Program-made: the position numbers and the translations under genes
From: Oscillatoria nigro-viridis PCC 7112
GTDB lineage: Bacteria > Cyanobacteriota > Cyanobacteriia > Cyanobacteriales > Microcoleaceae
DNA: 64,000 bases
Assembly (NCBI RefSeq): GCF_000317475.1
Contig: NC_019763.1
Coordinates: 1-64,000 of the forward strand
Direction: 5' to 3'
The notes under the pieces: generated by a model
Databases searched by the model: none
Seen by the model: only the letters and a program-made list of their open reading frames with translations
What the model was told of the DNA's origin: nothing
Shown here: positions 24,186-32,177 of the stretch, one piece after another
How the letters are laid out: each line of letters opens with the position of its first letter
Numbering within the stretch: the first letter of the stretch is position 1

Positions 24186-25757
24186 ATGCTTTTAAACACC
24201 ATACAGAGATTTTCCCCTGACTATATCTTGAGGCTAAAACAAATAGGGCTGGCTTTTTTTGAGAAGATAGCAACTGACCGAGCAATAGCTGGAGAAACTC
24301 AAGATTTTTACCAGGGATTGCTGGCGGGATTGGATCAGGCAGTTAAATTAATAGACGAAGAAAGTGGAGTACAAACGCTTAGCCTTTTAGAAGCTAAAAT
24401 AGCAACTTTTATCCAGGAAGATGGCTCATCCCAACAACCTCTAAGTTCGAGTTCAGTAGAAGGTGACTGTAAGCTATCCATTTCTAGGTTGCCTGTTAGA
24501 GCCATTTCTCAACTTAGACAAATTGGAAGAGAAACCGATTGTGAACCAGATATAGAAGAGTGTGTCTGCATCGGCGAGACTCAAGATTTCTATCACGGCT
24601 GCCTCGCTGCTATTGATTTTGCTCTGTCCTTGGCAGGTGAGAAATATGCTTATGCTCAAATCAGTCTGGTAAAAACTAATGCCGCCAATTTCATTGAATT
24701 AAACAAAGATTGGGAACGCCGAGTTCTTGATCTCAAAGGCTTATCCTCCTCAAAGATCCAAGACAGGCAACCAAAACAAAATTTGCTGGTTGGGCTGTCG
24801 CAACTCGATGGCGACAATCAAGTTGGGACGCTGGGCAGTGAAGGAGAGGGCGATGAAGCTGATTCGCGATCGACAGAAGCGGGGGCTTTAGCTGAAATAC
24901 AGGAGCAAGATTTAAAGAGCGATCGCTCTAATTCCAGCGAACTAATCGTACCTCTTACTTTAAGCAATCCGGCTCTTTTAAAATACCAGACTGAAAGTGA
25001 AGAGCAAGTACAAGAACAGTTTAAAGAAGAGATAGTAAAGCTGCTAGAAGAGGAGCGCTTAGAGCTAGAGAATTTGCTAGTCAGCACTTTATTAGATGGT
25101 TGTCAACTATTAAAGCTAGGAAAACGTAAAGTTATAGAAGATTGGACAGCATTTTTAGAGGAGGGTGAAGCAATCAGGGTGATTTCCGATCGAGACAGCC
25201 ACATTGTGCTGCGGATCACTTTAGAGGGTGAAGTGCAAAGCGCTCTATCTTATGGCGACGCAGAGCTATTGGGTGCAACTGTTAAAGAAAACTCAGAGGA
25301 TTTGGCTATATTCTCTAACTGGTTAGAGCCGATAATTGAAAACCTGTCAGCAGATAATTTGAATGCTGATTCAGTACCCCCAGCAGCCATAATGGATATT
25401 CAGCAGGTAAAATTGGCTGAGTCTATCCTGCCAACAGCTCAAAGAGTTTTTGAGTATTTACTCAATCATGCTCCCGATCGCGTGGAAGAAACTGATGAGT
25501 ACACCCGCGTTCGGGTAGGAGATTTGTACGATCTGATCGTGGGAGAGTCGGAAGGGGTTTCGGTGTCTTCTCTGACTGTTTCTGTCCGAGGGGAATTAAT
25601 CAAAGTTCGCGGAGAAAAATTGGTTTTAGCTCAGGGGATTTCCCCTGAAGATATTGACTTTTGGGCAGTTGTGGCAGAGCAGCTAGATCGGATAGAGGCG
25701 AGGAATAGGGATTTGGAGCGATCGGAACCAGATAGTCAAAGTGGTTTAGGGGGCTGA
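24186..25757 (+). CDS. Hypothetical protein with an internal duplicated helical module
   Basis: 523 residues, acidic. Two related modules: near 15-75 (LRLKQIGLAFFEKI, then ETQDFYQGLLAGLDQAVKL) and near 105-175 (SQLRQIGRETD, then ETQDFYHGCLAAIDFALSL). The repeated ETQDFYxGxLAxxD motif is conspicuous. A Glu-rich central region follows (EEQVQEQFKEEIVKLLEEER), then a mixed C-terminal half. No enzyme motif found. Family unknown. The 3' end overlaps the convergent PIN-like gene by 12 bp. Confidence 0.65.
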   Translation: MLLNTIQRFSPDYILRLKQIGLAFFEKIATDRAIAGETQDFYQGLLAGLDQAVKLIDEESGVQTLSLLEAKIATFIQEDGSSQQPLSSSSVEGDCKLSISRLPVRAISQLRQIGRETDCEPDIEECVCIGETQDFYHGCLAAIDFALSLAGEKYAYAQISLVKTNAANFIELNKDWERRVLDLKGLSSSKIQDRQPKQNLLVGLSQLDGDNQVGTLGSEGEGDEADSRSTEAGALAEIQEQDLKSDRSNSSELIVPLTLSNPALLKYQTESEEQVQEQFKEEIVKLLEEERLELENLLVSTLLDGCQLLKLGKRKVIEDWTAFLEEGEAIRVISDRDSHIVLRITLEGEVQSALSYGDAELLGATVKENSEDLAIFSNWLEPIIENLSADNLNADSVPPAAIMDIQQVKLAESILPTAQRVFEYLLNHAPDRVEETDEYTRVRVGDLYDLIVGESEGVSVSSLTVSVRGELIKVRGEKLVLAQGISPEDIDFWAVVAEQLDRIEARNRDLERSEPDSQSGLGG

Positions 25758-26222
25758 ATCCCTGGAAATACCCCTTATTTGAATTAGCTCCTCTCTGCAA
25801 GATGCTAATTTATCCCAAAAAGTATCAAAAACTTTTTTTACATTTTCTCTCATTTCTTGGACAACTTCGGGAGGAAAACATTGGGAGTTGAAATTCTGGG
25901 AAAGAGTTTCTGTGGTTTGGTCTAATAACTTCTTAGCCGTAGTAAAATTGGACTCTGCTTGTTTTATCCTGTTAATTCTATTTTCATGATATTCAAGTGC
26001 AATTTGATGAGGAATCCACAAACGATCTTTTATAGCGTCTAAAACTTTAAAATTTATAGCGTCTAAAACTTTAAAAAAATCTTCGTGTGTTTCATTACGA
26101 TGTTCATAAAAATCTAAAATAACATTAGTATCAAAAATAAAGATGCACTTTTGCCAAAGCTCCAAAAAATCTTCGTCAGATGGGGAATAATAGCCGGGGA
26201 ATAAGTCTTTCATTTTTGTCAA
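25746..26222 (-). pseudogene. Truncated PIN-like nuclease (PIN_8/DUF4935 type)
   Basis: 158 residues. N-terminus fits PIN-like proteins: CIFIFDTNVILDFYEH contains the first catalytic Asp (FDTN), followed by LWIPHQIALEYHENR. The family normally continues for several hundred residues with further acidic residues. Here it stops at GISRDSAP where it meets the neighbouring convergent gene, so the active site is probably incomplete. A 24-bp in-frame tandem duplication (about 26035-26082) repeats the FKVLDAI peptide. It starts 1 bp after the metallopeptidase gene, in the same operon. Confidence 0.6.
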
Positions 26223-26774
26223 TTACTTGGTAAATATCTTGCGCGCTCCACTCATATTGAGGCGCATGGTGATGACTTGCTCGCTAACCAGATAAACCCT
26301 ACTTGCTTCCACCACGCTCATCTTAGTTTTAGCGATGTGAAAGGCTGCTTCTTTTGAAATAAGCAGCGCTGGCCCTAACCAATTCGCTTCATCCTCCTGT
26401 TCCACGTCGAAGTGGCGGCAGCCGTGCTTATCGAGTACAGGACGCGCGATATGACCGAGAATGCTGTGACCGAGTTCGTGAGCGATATTTGAAGCCTGTC
26501 GGAGGAGATCGTGCGAATCGTTGTGGATGATACGCCGTCGGTCGCCGTCAATGATGGTGACAGCCGAAAAGCTTTCCCGAGCCTGTTCCATAAAATGGGC
26601 AACCGCTTCTTGTATTTCGGTGTAAGCCGATAGGGGATCTACGGGGATTTCTAAGTGTTGGGCCAATCTCCAGGGACAAAGGGGGTCATGAGGTCTGAGA
26701 CTCAGTTCCTTTCTATATTTCCGAGCATAAGCATCCGCTTCAGATTTGAACCCGCGGCGTAACTGCTGTTTCAT
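26223..26774 (-). CDS. ImmA/IrrE-family metallopeptidase (CapP-like)
   Basis: 183 residues from the ATG at 26774, which overlaps the stop of the HTH gene as TGATG. Zinc site: HELGHSILGH (HExxH) near residue 105, with a downstream acidic residue in EQEDEANWLGPALLI. Proteins of this family cleave a cognate HTH repressor after DNA damage or phage attack. The CapH-CapP pair that controls CBASS and other defence operons has the same gene order, HTH first then peptidase. Here the pair is divergent from the ubiquitin-like operon, so de-repression of that operon by cleavage of the HTH protein is the likely role (inference). Confidence 0.85.
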   Translation of the reverse strand: MKQQLRRGFKSEADAYARKYRKELSLRPHDPLCPWRLAQHLEIPVDPLSAYTEIQEAVAHFMEQARESFSAVTIIDGDRRRIIHNDSHDLLRQASNIAHELGHSILGHIARPVLDKHGCRHFDVEQEDEANWLGPALLISKEAAFHIAKTKMSVVEASRVYLVSEQVITMRLNMSGARKIFTK

Positions 26775-27136
26775 CAATCTATTCGATCCTTGCGTAGACG
26801 CTCGTAACCTGCTTTGAGAATAGCTTCGAGAGCTGCTGCTCCTTCTGGCGTGAGATTGCGATCGGCCCGCAAGTACGCAGTAATTTGAGTAAGCGGGTCT
26901 GATTCAGTCCGAGTATCCCGAGCTCCTTTGACAAAGGACTCAGCCTGCAATCCCGACCATTTTAGCAGTGCTGCGAGACTATCCACATCAGGCCTCCTTC
27001 CTTGAGCCATGCGGGTCAAAGTGGATGCGCTTACCTCAGACTGTGCCGCTACCTGCTTCCACGTTAGGCGCTGCGATTGTCGCTGACTGTCTAACGCTGC
27101 GTAAAAGGACTCTACATCGAACTCTACCTTAGCCAT
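26774..27136 (-). CDS. XRE-family HTH repressor (CapH-like)
   Basis: 120 residues from the ATG at 27136 (MAKVEFDVESFYAAL); the longer frame to 27199 runs into the divergent promoter region. Helix-turn-helix in LTWKQVAAQSEVSASTLTRM with GRRPDVDSLAALLKW after it. The C-terminal half (TPEGAAALEAILKAGYERL) is helical, suited to dimerisation or to cleavage by the metallopeptidase. Translationally coupled to the peptidase gene. Probable repressor of both its own operon and the divergent one. Confidence 0.85.
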   Translation of the reverse strand: MAKVEFDVESFYAALDSQRQSQRLTWKQVAAQSEVSASTLTRMAQGRRPDVDSLAALLKWSGLQAESFVKGARDTRTESDPLTQITAYLRADRNLTPEGAAALEAILKAGYERLRKDRID

Positions 27137-27192
27137 CCTCCATCTCCGATTGCTACCTTGCAATTTTAAGTCAGTTGTGTAACATGAAGATA

Positions 27193-27208
27193 ATTGCACT
27201 TACGCAAT
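27193..27208. promoter_or_regulatory. Candidate operator between the HTH gene and the ubiquitin-like operon
   Basis: ATTGC-N6-GCAAT, a perfect 5-bp-arm dyad in the 104-bp divergent gap. A further half site CGCAATTG lies at 27222-27229 and TTGCAATT at 27160-27167. Several GCAAT elements in the only gap between a repressor gene and a target operon suggest a shared operator. Confidence 0.5.
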
Positions 27209-27240
27209 CAGTGGTCACTATCGCAATTGAGGAGTTTAGC

Positions 27241-27696
27241 GTGATTATGTCAAAAAGTTACCGGATTCAAATTGATGAGACTTCTTATGAAGTGGACGAT
27301 CCAGTTATTGCCGGTCTTCAGCTTCTTGACACGGCAGGGAAGAGGCCATCTGATGAATACCTCATCTTTCAGCGGTTGCAGAACGGGCAGCTTGAGGAAA
27401 TCAGGCCTGATGAAACGGTCGATCTGCGGAAACCGGGTATAGAGGCGTTTATCACCTGGCGCAGCGATCGCTCTTTCCGTTTTGTGATTGACGGTCGGAA
27501 ATTTGAGTGGGGCATACCGCTGATTACCGGACTGAAGCTCAAACAACTTGCTGGAGTTGACTCGCAGTCTTATGGAGTTTGGCTGGAGGTACGAGACGGA
27601 GAAGACCGCCCGGTTGGAAATGCGGAGTCGATCGATCTCCAAGCTCCCGGAGTCGAGCGCTTCTTCACCGGTAAGAAGACTACGACGGAGGGTTAA
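27241..27696 (+). CDS. Ubiquitin-like modifier with two Ubl repeats (multiubiquitin)
   Basis: About 151 residues; GTG at 27241 is 6 bp after GAGGAG and is preferred, with an ATG two codons later as the alternative. Two tandem beta-grasp Ubl repeats: YRIQIDETSYEVDDPVIAGL...LRKPGIEAFIT and FRFVIDGRKFEWGIPLITGL...LQAPGVERFFT. Ends in a flexible tail TGKKTTTEG with C-terminal Gly, as needed for adenylation. No cysteine. It is the modifier that the neighbouring E1 should activate. First gene of a four-gene operon, 3 bp from the E2-like gene. Confidence 0.9.
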   Translation: MIMSKSYRIQIDETSYEVDDPVIAGLQLLDTAGKRPSDEYLIFQRLQNGQLEEIRPDETVDLRKPGIEAFITWRSDRSFRFVIDGRKFEWGIPLITGLKLKQLAGVDSQSYGVWLEVRDGEDRPVGNAESIDLQAPGVERFFTGKKTTTEG

Positions 27697-27699
27697 TCC

Positions 27700-28080
27700 A
27701 TGAGCTTCTTACCGTCGCGAGAGCGGGAATATCTTGAAAGCAAAGGTATTGTTTTTCAGGAAATTATAGACGGGAGTCACAAAGGGGTCATTCTCCCTGG
27801 CTTTAGGTTGCCGTCTAACAAGTACGATGTCCACCAGGCAGAGGTATTGATTGTGCTTCCGCCAGGCTACCCAGATGTCCCACCAGATATGTTTTACTTG
27901 CAACCCTGGGTGAAGCTTGAAGCGAACAACCGTTACCCAACAGCAGCAGACCAGGCTTTTAGGTTCAATGGAATATCCTGGCAGCGGTGGTCACGGCACA
28001 ACAACGAATGGCGTCCTGGTACTGACGGTATTTGGACGATGCTCAAGCGCGTGGAACACGCTCTGGAGGTGGCTGCATGA
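27700..28080 (+). CDS. E2-like protein without any cysteine
   Basis: 126 residues. UBC-like fold of the prokaryotic E2 family E type: EVLIVLPPGYPDVPPDMFYL holds the PxxYP block, then the active-site region FNGISWQRWSRHNNEWRPGTDGIWTML. Canonical E2 enzymes carry the modifier as a thioester on Cys in that region. This protein has no Cys at all; Ser in QRWSRH is a candidate acceptor for an oxyester. Loss of function is possible, but the gene is otherwise intact and tightly coupled to its neighbours. Ends with ATGA overlapping the JAB-E1 gene. Confidence 0.88.
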   Translation: MSFLPSREREYLESKGIVFQEIIDGSHKGVILPGFRLPSNKYDVHQAEVLIVLPPGYPDVPPDMFYLQPWVKLEANNRYPTAADQAFRFNGISWQRWSRHNNEWRPGTDGIWTMLKRVEHALEVAA

Positions 28081-29495
28081 GCTTTAGTGCCAGTATGGTG
28101 TTGCAGGAGGAACACCTTAAATATCTCCAAGAAAGCCTGATCCGCGCAGATGGACGAGAACGGGCAGCTTACGTGCTCTGCGGTGAGGTAGTCGTTGAAT
28201 CCGATCCTTGGGATAGCCAGCAGCGGAGGAAATATCTTTCCTATGAAATCCTCGCGGTACCTGAAGATGAAATAGTTTCGAGTTCAGATCGGCATATTAC
28301 CTGGAAAACTAATTCTTTTGTTCGAGCATTGAAGCTCGCTCAAACGAGGGGGATGACAGTGGCTCTCGTTCACAGCCATCCGGGAGGTATCGCTGCGTTT
28401 TCCGAACAGGATGATAGAAACGAGCCTGACCTTGCACAGCTTGCCCAAAACAGAAACGGGCCCCAGACAAAACTCCCGAGCGTAATTATCACAGACTCAG
28501 GAGAGCTTGTCGGTCGCCTGTGGATGAGCCAGCAGGAGTCGATTCCCCTACAACTGATTTGTGTTGTAGGAAAAGCAATTCAGCTCCACTACACGGGACG
28601 GGGGCAGGGCATACCTTCGTCAGTCTTTCACCGACAATCGCTCGCATTTGGGGAAGCACTTACTCAGGATTTATCGACGCTCAGGGTTGGAGTGGTAGGT
28701 TGCGGCGGTACGGGCAGCGCAGTCGCCATGTTGCTTCCCAAAATGGGGGTACGCCTGATCGCGCTATTTGATCGAGATGTAGTTGAAGAGAGTAACTTGA
28801 ACCGGCTTCACGGCGCGACTCGGGAAGACGCTGAAGCAAAGCGCCCGAAGGTTCTTGCTGTAGCGCGCTCGCTTTCGGAGTTAGGGCTGGGAGTGCAAGT
28901 AAAGTCCTATCAATCGTGGATAGGTGATCGAGATTGCCGAGATGCCCTGAAATCCTGCGATATAGTCTTCGGTTGCACGGACGATCATGCCGGACGGTTG
29001 CTGCTTAACCGCTTTGCCTACTATTACCTGACTCCTGTTTTCGATGGAGGGCTTGCCATCGAGGTATCTCCAACTGAACCGCCAGAAATCAAAGCGCTAG
29101 ATGGTCGAGTAACGGCACTGGTACCCAACCACACCTGCCTGTTGTGCCGAGAAGTTATCAATCCTGTGGCAGCGCGGGATGAGGCTTTGAAGCGGAACGA
29201 TCCGGCAGAGTACGAGCGGCGCAAAGCAGAGGCTTACGTTTTAGGCGAAGGAAATCCAAGTCCCGCAGTGGTACTCTTCACCACAGGTGTTGCGATTATG
29301 GCGATTGAAGAGTTGGTACACCGCCTTCAAGGATTTCGAGGCGAGAACGGTGCGATAGCCCAAAGAGTAAGAAAATTTCACCTGATGACCGATCGAAAAC
29401 AAGCTGCTGATTCCAAGTCGCATTGCCCTATCTGCGGTACTGCTGATTGTTGGGGCAAAGGCGATATTGTTCCATTTCTGGATTTGGTGGAGTGA
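28077..29495 (+). CDS. JAB deubiquitinase-like domain fused to E1-like adenylyltransferase
   Basis: Start set at the ATG at 28077, overlapping the E2 stop as ATGA. About 472 residues. N-terminal JAB domain: LVHSHPGG-x6-SEQDD gives the HxH...D zinc ligands for cutting modifier chains or precursors. C-terminal ThiF/E1 domain: VGCGGTGSAVA nucleotide loop, LFDRDVVEESNLNR, FGCTDDHAGR, and zinc pairs CLLC and CPIC. Between the zinc pairs, where E1 enzymes usually place the catalytic Cys, there is none (EGNPSPAVVLFTT instead). Adenylates the Ubl C-terminus. Fusion of peptidase and activator is known from prokaryotic ubiquitin-like operons. Confidence 0.92.
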   Translation: MSFSASMVLQEEHLKYLQESLIRADGRERAAYVLCGEVVVESDPWDSQQRRKYLSYEILAVPEDEIVSSSDRHITWKTNSFVRALKLAQTRGMTVALVHSHPGGIAAFSEQDDRNEPDLAQLAQNRNGPQTKLPSVIITDSGELVGRLWMSQQESIPLQLICVVGKAIQLHYTGRGQGIPSSVFHRQSLAFGEALTQDLSTLRVGVVGCGGTGSAVAMLLPKMGVRLIALFDRDVVEESNLNRLHGATREDAEAKRPKVLAVARSLSELGLGVQVKSYQSWIGDRDCRDALKSCDIVFGCTDDHAGRLLLNRFAYYYLTPVFDGGLAIEVSPTEPPEIKALDGRVTALVPNHTCLLCREVINPVAARDEALKRNDPAEYERRKAEAYVLGEGNPSPAVVLFTTGVAIMAIEELVHRLQGFRGENGAIAQRVRKFHLMTDRKQAADSKSHCPICGTADCWGKGDIVPFLDLVE

Positions 29496-29498
29496 GCT

Positions 29499-29870
29499 AT
29501 GTTTCTTCGCAATCTAATTCGATGGATTCTCATCAAGCTCAAAGTAATTGACAAACCAGACTTGTCAGCACGGATAGTTAAAGTTCATCCAGCACCTGAA
29601 GAAATTATACCGAAACAGGTATTCGTTGTTGGTGATGCCCGGTATCGGAAATGGGCTTGTTTTCGATGTCCCGGTGAATGCGGAGAGGCGATTTTGTTGT
29701 CCTTAAAGCAGACGCAGCATCCTTCGTGGAAGGTTACTATAGACTGGTTGGGACGACCGACGATTCATCCCTCGGTTAGGCAGCTTAATGAGTGTAAATG
29801 CCATTTCTGGGTTCGTCATGGCTCTGTTGAATGGTGTTCCGATACAGCTATAGCCCAAAGGAAATCCTAG
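29499..29870 (+). CDS. DUF6527-type Cys-rich protein of the ubiquitin-like operon
   Basis: 123 residues, 3 bp after the JAB-E1 gene. Basic, hydrophobic N-terminus (MFLRNLIRWILIKLKVI), then two metal-ribbon-like clusters: CFRCPGECGE and CKCHF...VEWC. WKVTIDWLGRPTIHPSV lies between them. I recognise the small zinc-ribbon family (DUF6527) that accompanies these operons. Function unknown; an E3-like or target-selecting role has been guessed for such proteins. Last gene of the operon; a terminator lies about 220 bp downstream. Confidence 0.78.
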   Translation: MFLRNLIRWILIKLKVIDKPDLSARIVKVHPAPEEIIPKQVFVVGDARYRKWACFRCPGECGEAILLSLKQTQHPSWKVTIDWLGRPTIHPSVRQLNECKCHFWVRHGSVEWCSDTAIAQRKS

Positions 29871-30635
29871 TTGTTCGGAACAGCAATTTGGATTGTTTTG
29901 AAATTGCATTACTGTACCGAGCGAAATTCCACCAAGTATACCGCCTCAGTTTTTGGGTACGGAAATTGAATTCATTGTAGCCATACCCTTCCTAATCCGT
30001 TCTATTGTCTTACTAATTCAGGTACTAACCCCACCAATATTACGAAAGAGGTCAGGTTCTTCTAAGAAGTAGTATCCGCCAGGCTGCAAAAAGCTGCACG
30101 CTTAGTCCACAGGGTGCAGCTTTTTTTTGAACCCACATTCCGCAACTCAGCAGGCACAGAAAGCTAGACACTCTCATGATATATGACGACAACCGGGGCC
30201 GCGACCAACAAGACGTTACCGAAAAGCTTGACTCTATGTTTTGATGTTTTTACTGGCTTGGATCAGTAATTCGTTGATTAGAGCTTGTTTTTGCCTGCCA
30301 TCAAGTCGGGGAGTTGGCGACGATAGAGTATTGTCTGTCTGTGGGGTTGAGTTTTGAGGTGGCGGCGATGATGCGGCAACGGCTGAAGGGGAGGGAACCG
30401 GAATTTACAAATTCGGTTTCGCTAGGGTGGTTTATGTTGTGCTGGAATTCAAAAAAGCGATCGCTTAAACTGGTAGAGTTTGATTAGGAGAGTGCGATCG
30501 CATCCTTAAAATCTGGTGAGCCTGTAATTCCTGTCTGGTTAGATCAGATTCATCAAGAGGTCGCTAGTAAGCTGGTGAGTTGGGTGCGATCGCCTTTATC
30601 AGGAATATTTTTTACTTAAAATTAACTATTTTTTC
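29871..30635. other. Intergenic region after the ubiquitin-like operon
   Basis: No supported gene. Contains the terminator at 30091. A degenerate frame at about 30290-30487 reads ACHQVGELATIEYCLSVGLS and FEVAAMMRQRLKGREPE, ending VEFD-stop; it lacks a good start and its family is not recognised, so it may be a relic. The last 100 bp before hsdM are AT-rich and probably hold its promoter. Confidence 0.4.
30091..30128 (+). terminator. Rho-independent terminator
   Basis: AAGCTGCAC (30091-30099) pairs with GTGCAGCTT (30114-30122) across a 14-nt loop, followed by a run of T. Plus-strand orientation fits termination of the ubiquitin-like operon. Confidence 0.8.
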
Positions 30636-32177
30636 ATGGGTAAGCTAACTCTGCCACAACTGGAACGACATCTGTTTGCCGCCGCTGATATCCTGCGGGG
30701 TAATATGGATGCTTCGGAGTTCAAAGAGTATATTTTTGGGATGCTATTCCTCAAACGCGCTTCGGATGTATTTGAGCAACGTTATGACCAAATTCTACAA
30801 GACAATCTGGTACGGGGACGCACACCAGAAGATGCGAAAATGAGGGCGGAAAATCCCATCAGTTATCAAGAGGCTTTTTTTGTACCGGAAAAAACGCGAT
30901 GGGCTTATATTCGCGATGAACTACATGAAAAAGTAGCCGAGGGATTGAATAAAGCTTTAGCAGATTTGGAAGATAAGAACCAAGCTTTAGCAGGAGTATT
31001 TAGTCACATTAAATTTAATCGTCAAGTGGGGGGAAAGATTCAGCTTTCTGATCCTAAATTACGCGCACTAATTCAACATTTTAGTAAGTATCAATTACGA
31101 AATGAAGATTTGGTCTTTCCCGATTTATTGGGTGCTGCTTATGAGTATTTGATTAAAGATTTTGCTGATTCGGCGGGGAAGAAAGGGGGCGAATTTTATA
31201 CGCCACGTGAAGTGGTGCAGTTGATGGTGAGGCTCATGAAACCACAACCAGGGATGTCTGTTTATGACCCTTGTTGTGGTTCTGGAGGTATATTAATTCT
31301 AGCAAAGCAATATGTTGAAGAGTGTGGCGGCGATGCCAGAAATTTAGCGCTTTACGGGCAGGATAATAACGGCGGCGTGTGGGCAATTTGTAAGATTAAT
31401 ATGCTGCTGCACGGGATTCGGGACGCGGATATTCACAATGATGATACGCTATTTAATCCCTTACATATTGAAGGCGGGGAACTCATGCGGTTTGACCGAG
31501 TAATTAGCAACCCGCCTTTTTCCCAAAACTATGACCGTAAAGGGATGGCATTTCAGGGAAGGTTTACGCATGGGTTTTGTCCAGACACGGGGAAAAAAGC
31601 AGATTTAATGTTTGCTCAGCACATGATGGCGGTGCTAAAAGATAATGGGCTGATGGCGACGGTAATGCCTCATGGGGTGCTGTTTCGGGGGGGTGAAGAA
31701 AAGAAAATTCGCGAGAGTTTGATTGACAAAGATCATTTAGAAGCGGTGATTGGTTTGCCGCCAAATTTATTTTATGGAACGGGGATTCCTGCTTGTATTT
31801 TAGTGATGCGTGGCAGTAAAGATGCGAAACCGGCGGCACGTAAAAATCAGGTATTATTTATTAATGCCGATGCGGAATTTTATGCAGGTCGCGCTCAGAA
31901 TTATTTGCGCCCCGAACACATTGAAAAGATTACCTGGGTGTTTGAAAATTTTAAGGCTTTACCGGGTTATTCGGCAGTGGTGACAAAGCAGGAATTAGCA
32001 GACAATGATTATAACTGCAATATTCGCCGCTATGCGGACAATGCGCCACCGCCAGAACCGCAGGATGTGAAAGCACATTTATTGGGAGGAATTCCTAAAG
32101 TTGAGGTAGAGGCAAAGCGTCCATTGTTAGAGGCGCATGGATTCGATCCAACTAAAATTTTAGTGGAGCATTGTTAA
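30636..32177 (+). CDS. hsdM: Type I restriction-modification methylase HsdM, N-terminal part
   Basis: 513 residues. Helical N-terminal domain (LERHLFAAADILRGNMDASE), then the N6-adenine methylase core: SAM motif YDPCCGSGGILI and catalytic motif ISNPPFSQNYDRKG. In most relatives of this subtype the protein continues into a C-terminal coiled-coil region. Here the frame ends at ILVEHC and that region is a separate gene starting at the overlapping TAATG. Either a naturally split HsdM or a frameshift tolerated by coupling. Methylates adenine in the target site as part of the M2S complex. Confidence 0.93.
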   Translation: MGKLTLPQLERHLFAAADILRGNMDASEFKEYIFGMLFLKRASDVFEQRYDQILQDNLVRGRTPEDAKMRAENPISYQEAFFVPEKTRWAYIRDELHEKVAEGLNKALADLEDKNQALAGVFSHIKFNRQVGGKIQLSDPKLRALIQHFSKYQLRNEDLVFPDLLGAAYEYLIKDFADSAGKKGGEFYTPREVVQLMVRLMKPQPGMSVYDPCCGSGGILILAKQYVEECGGDARNLALYGQDNNGGVWAICKINMLLHGIRDADIHNDDTLFNPLHIEGGELMRFDRVISNPPFSQNYDRKGMAFQGRFTHGFCPDTGKKADLMFAQHMMAVLKDNGLMATVMPHGVLFRGGEEKKIRESLIDKDHLEAVIGLPPNLFYGTGIPACILVMRGSKDAKPAARKNQVLFINADAEFYAGRAQNYLRPEHIEKITWVFENFKALPGYSAVVTKQELADNDYNCNIRRYADNAPPPEPQDVKAHLLGGIPKVEVEAKRPLLEAHGFDPTKILVEHC

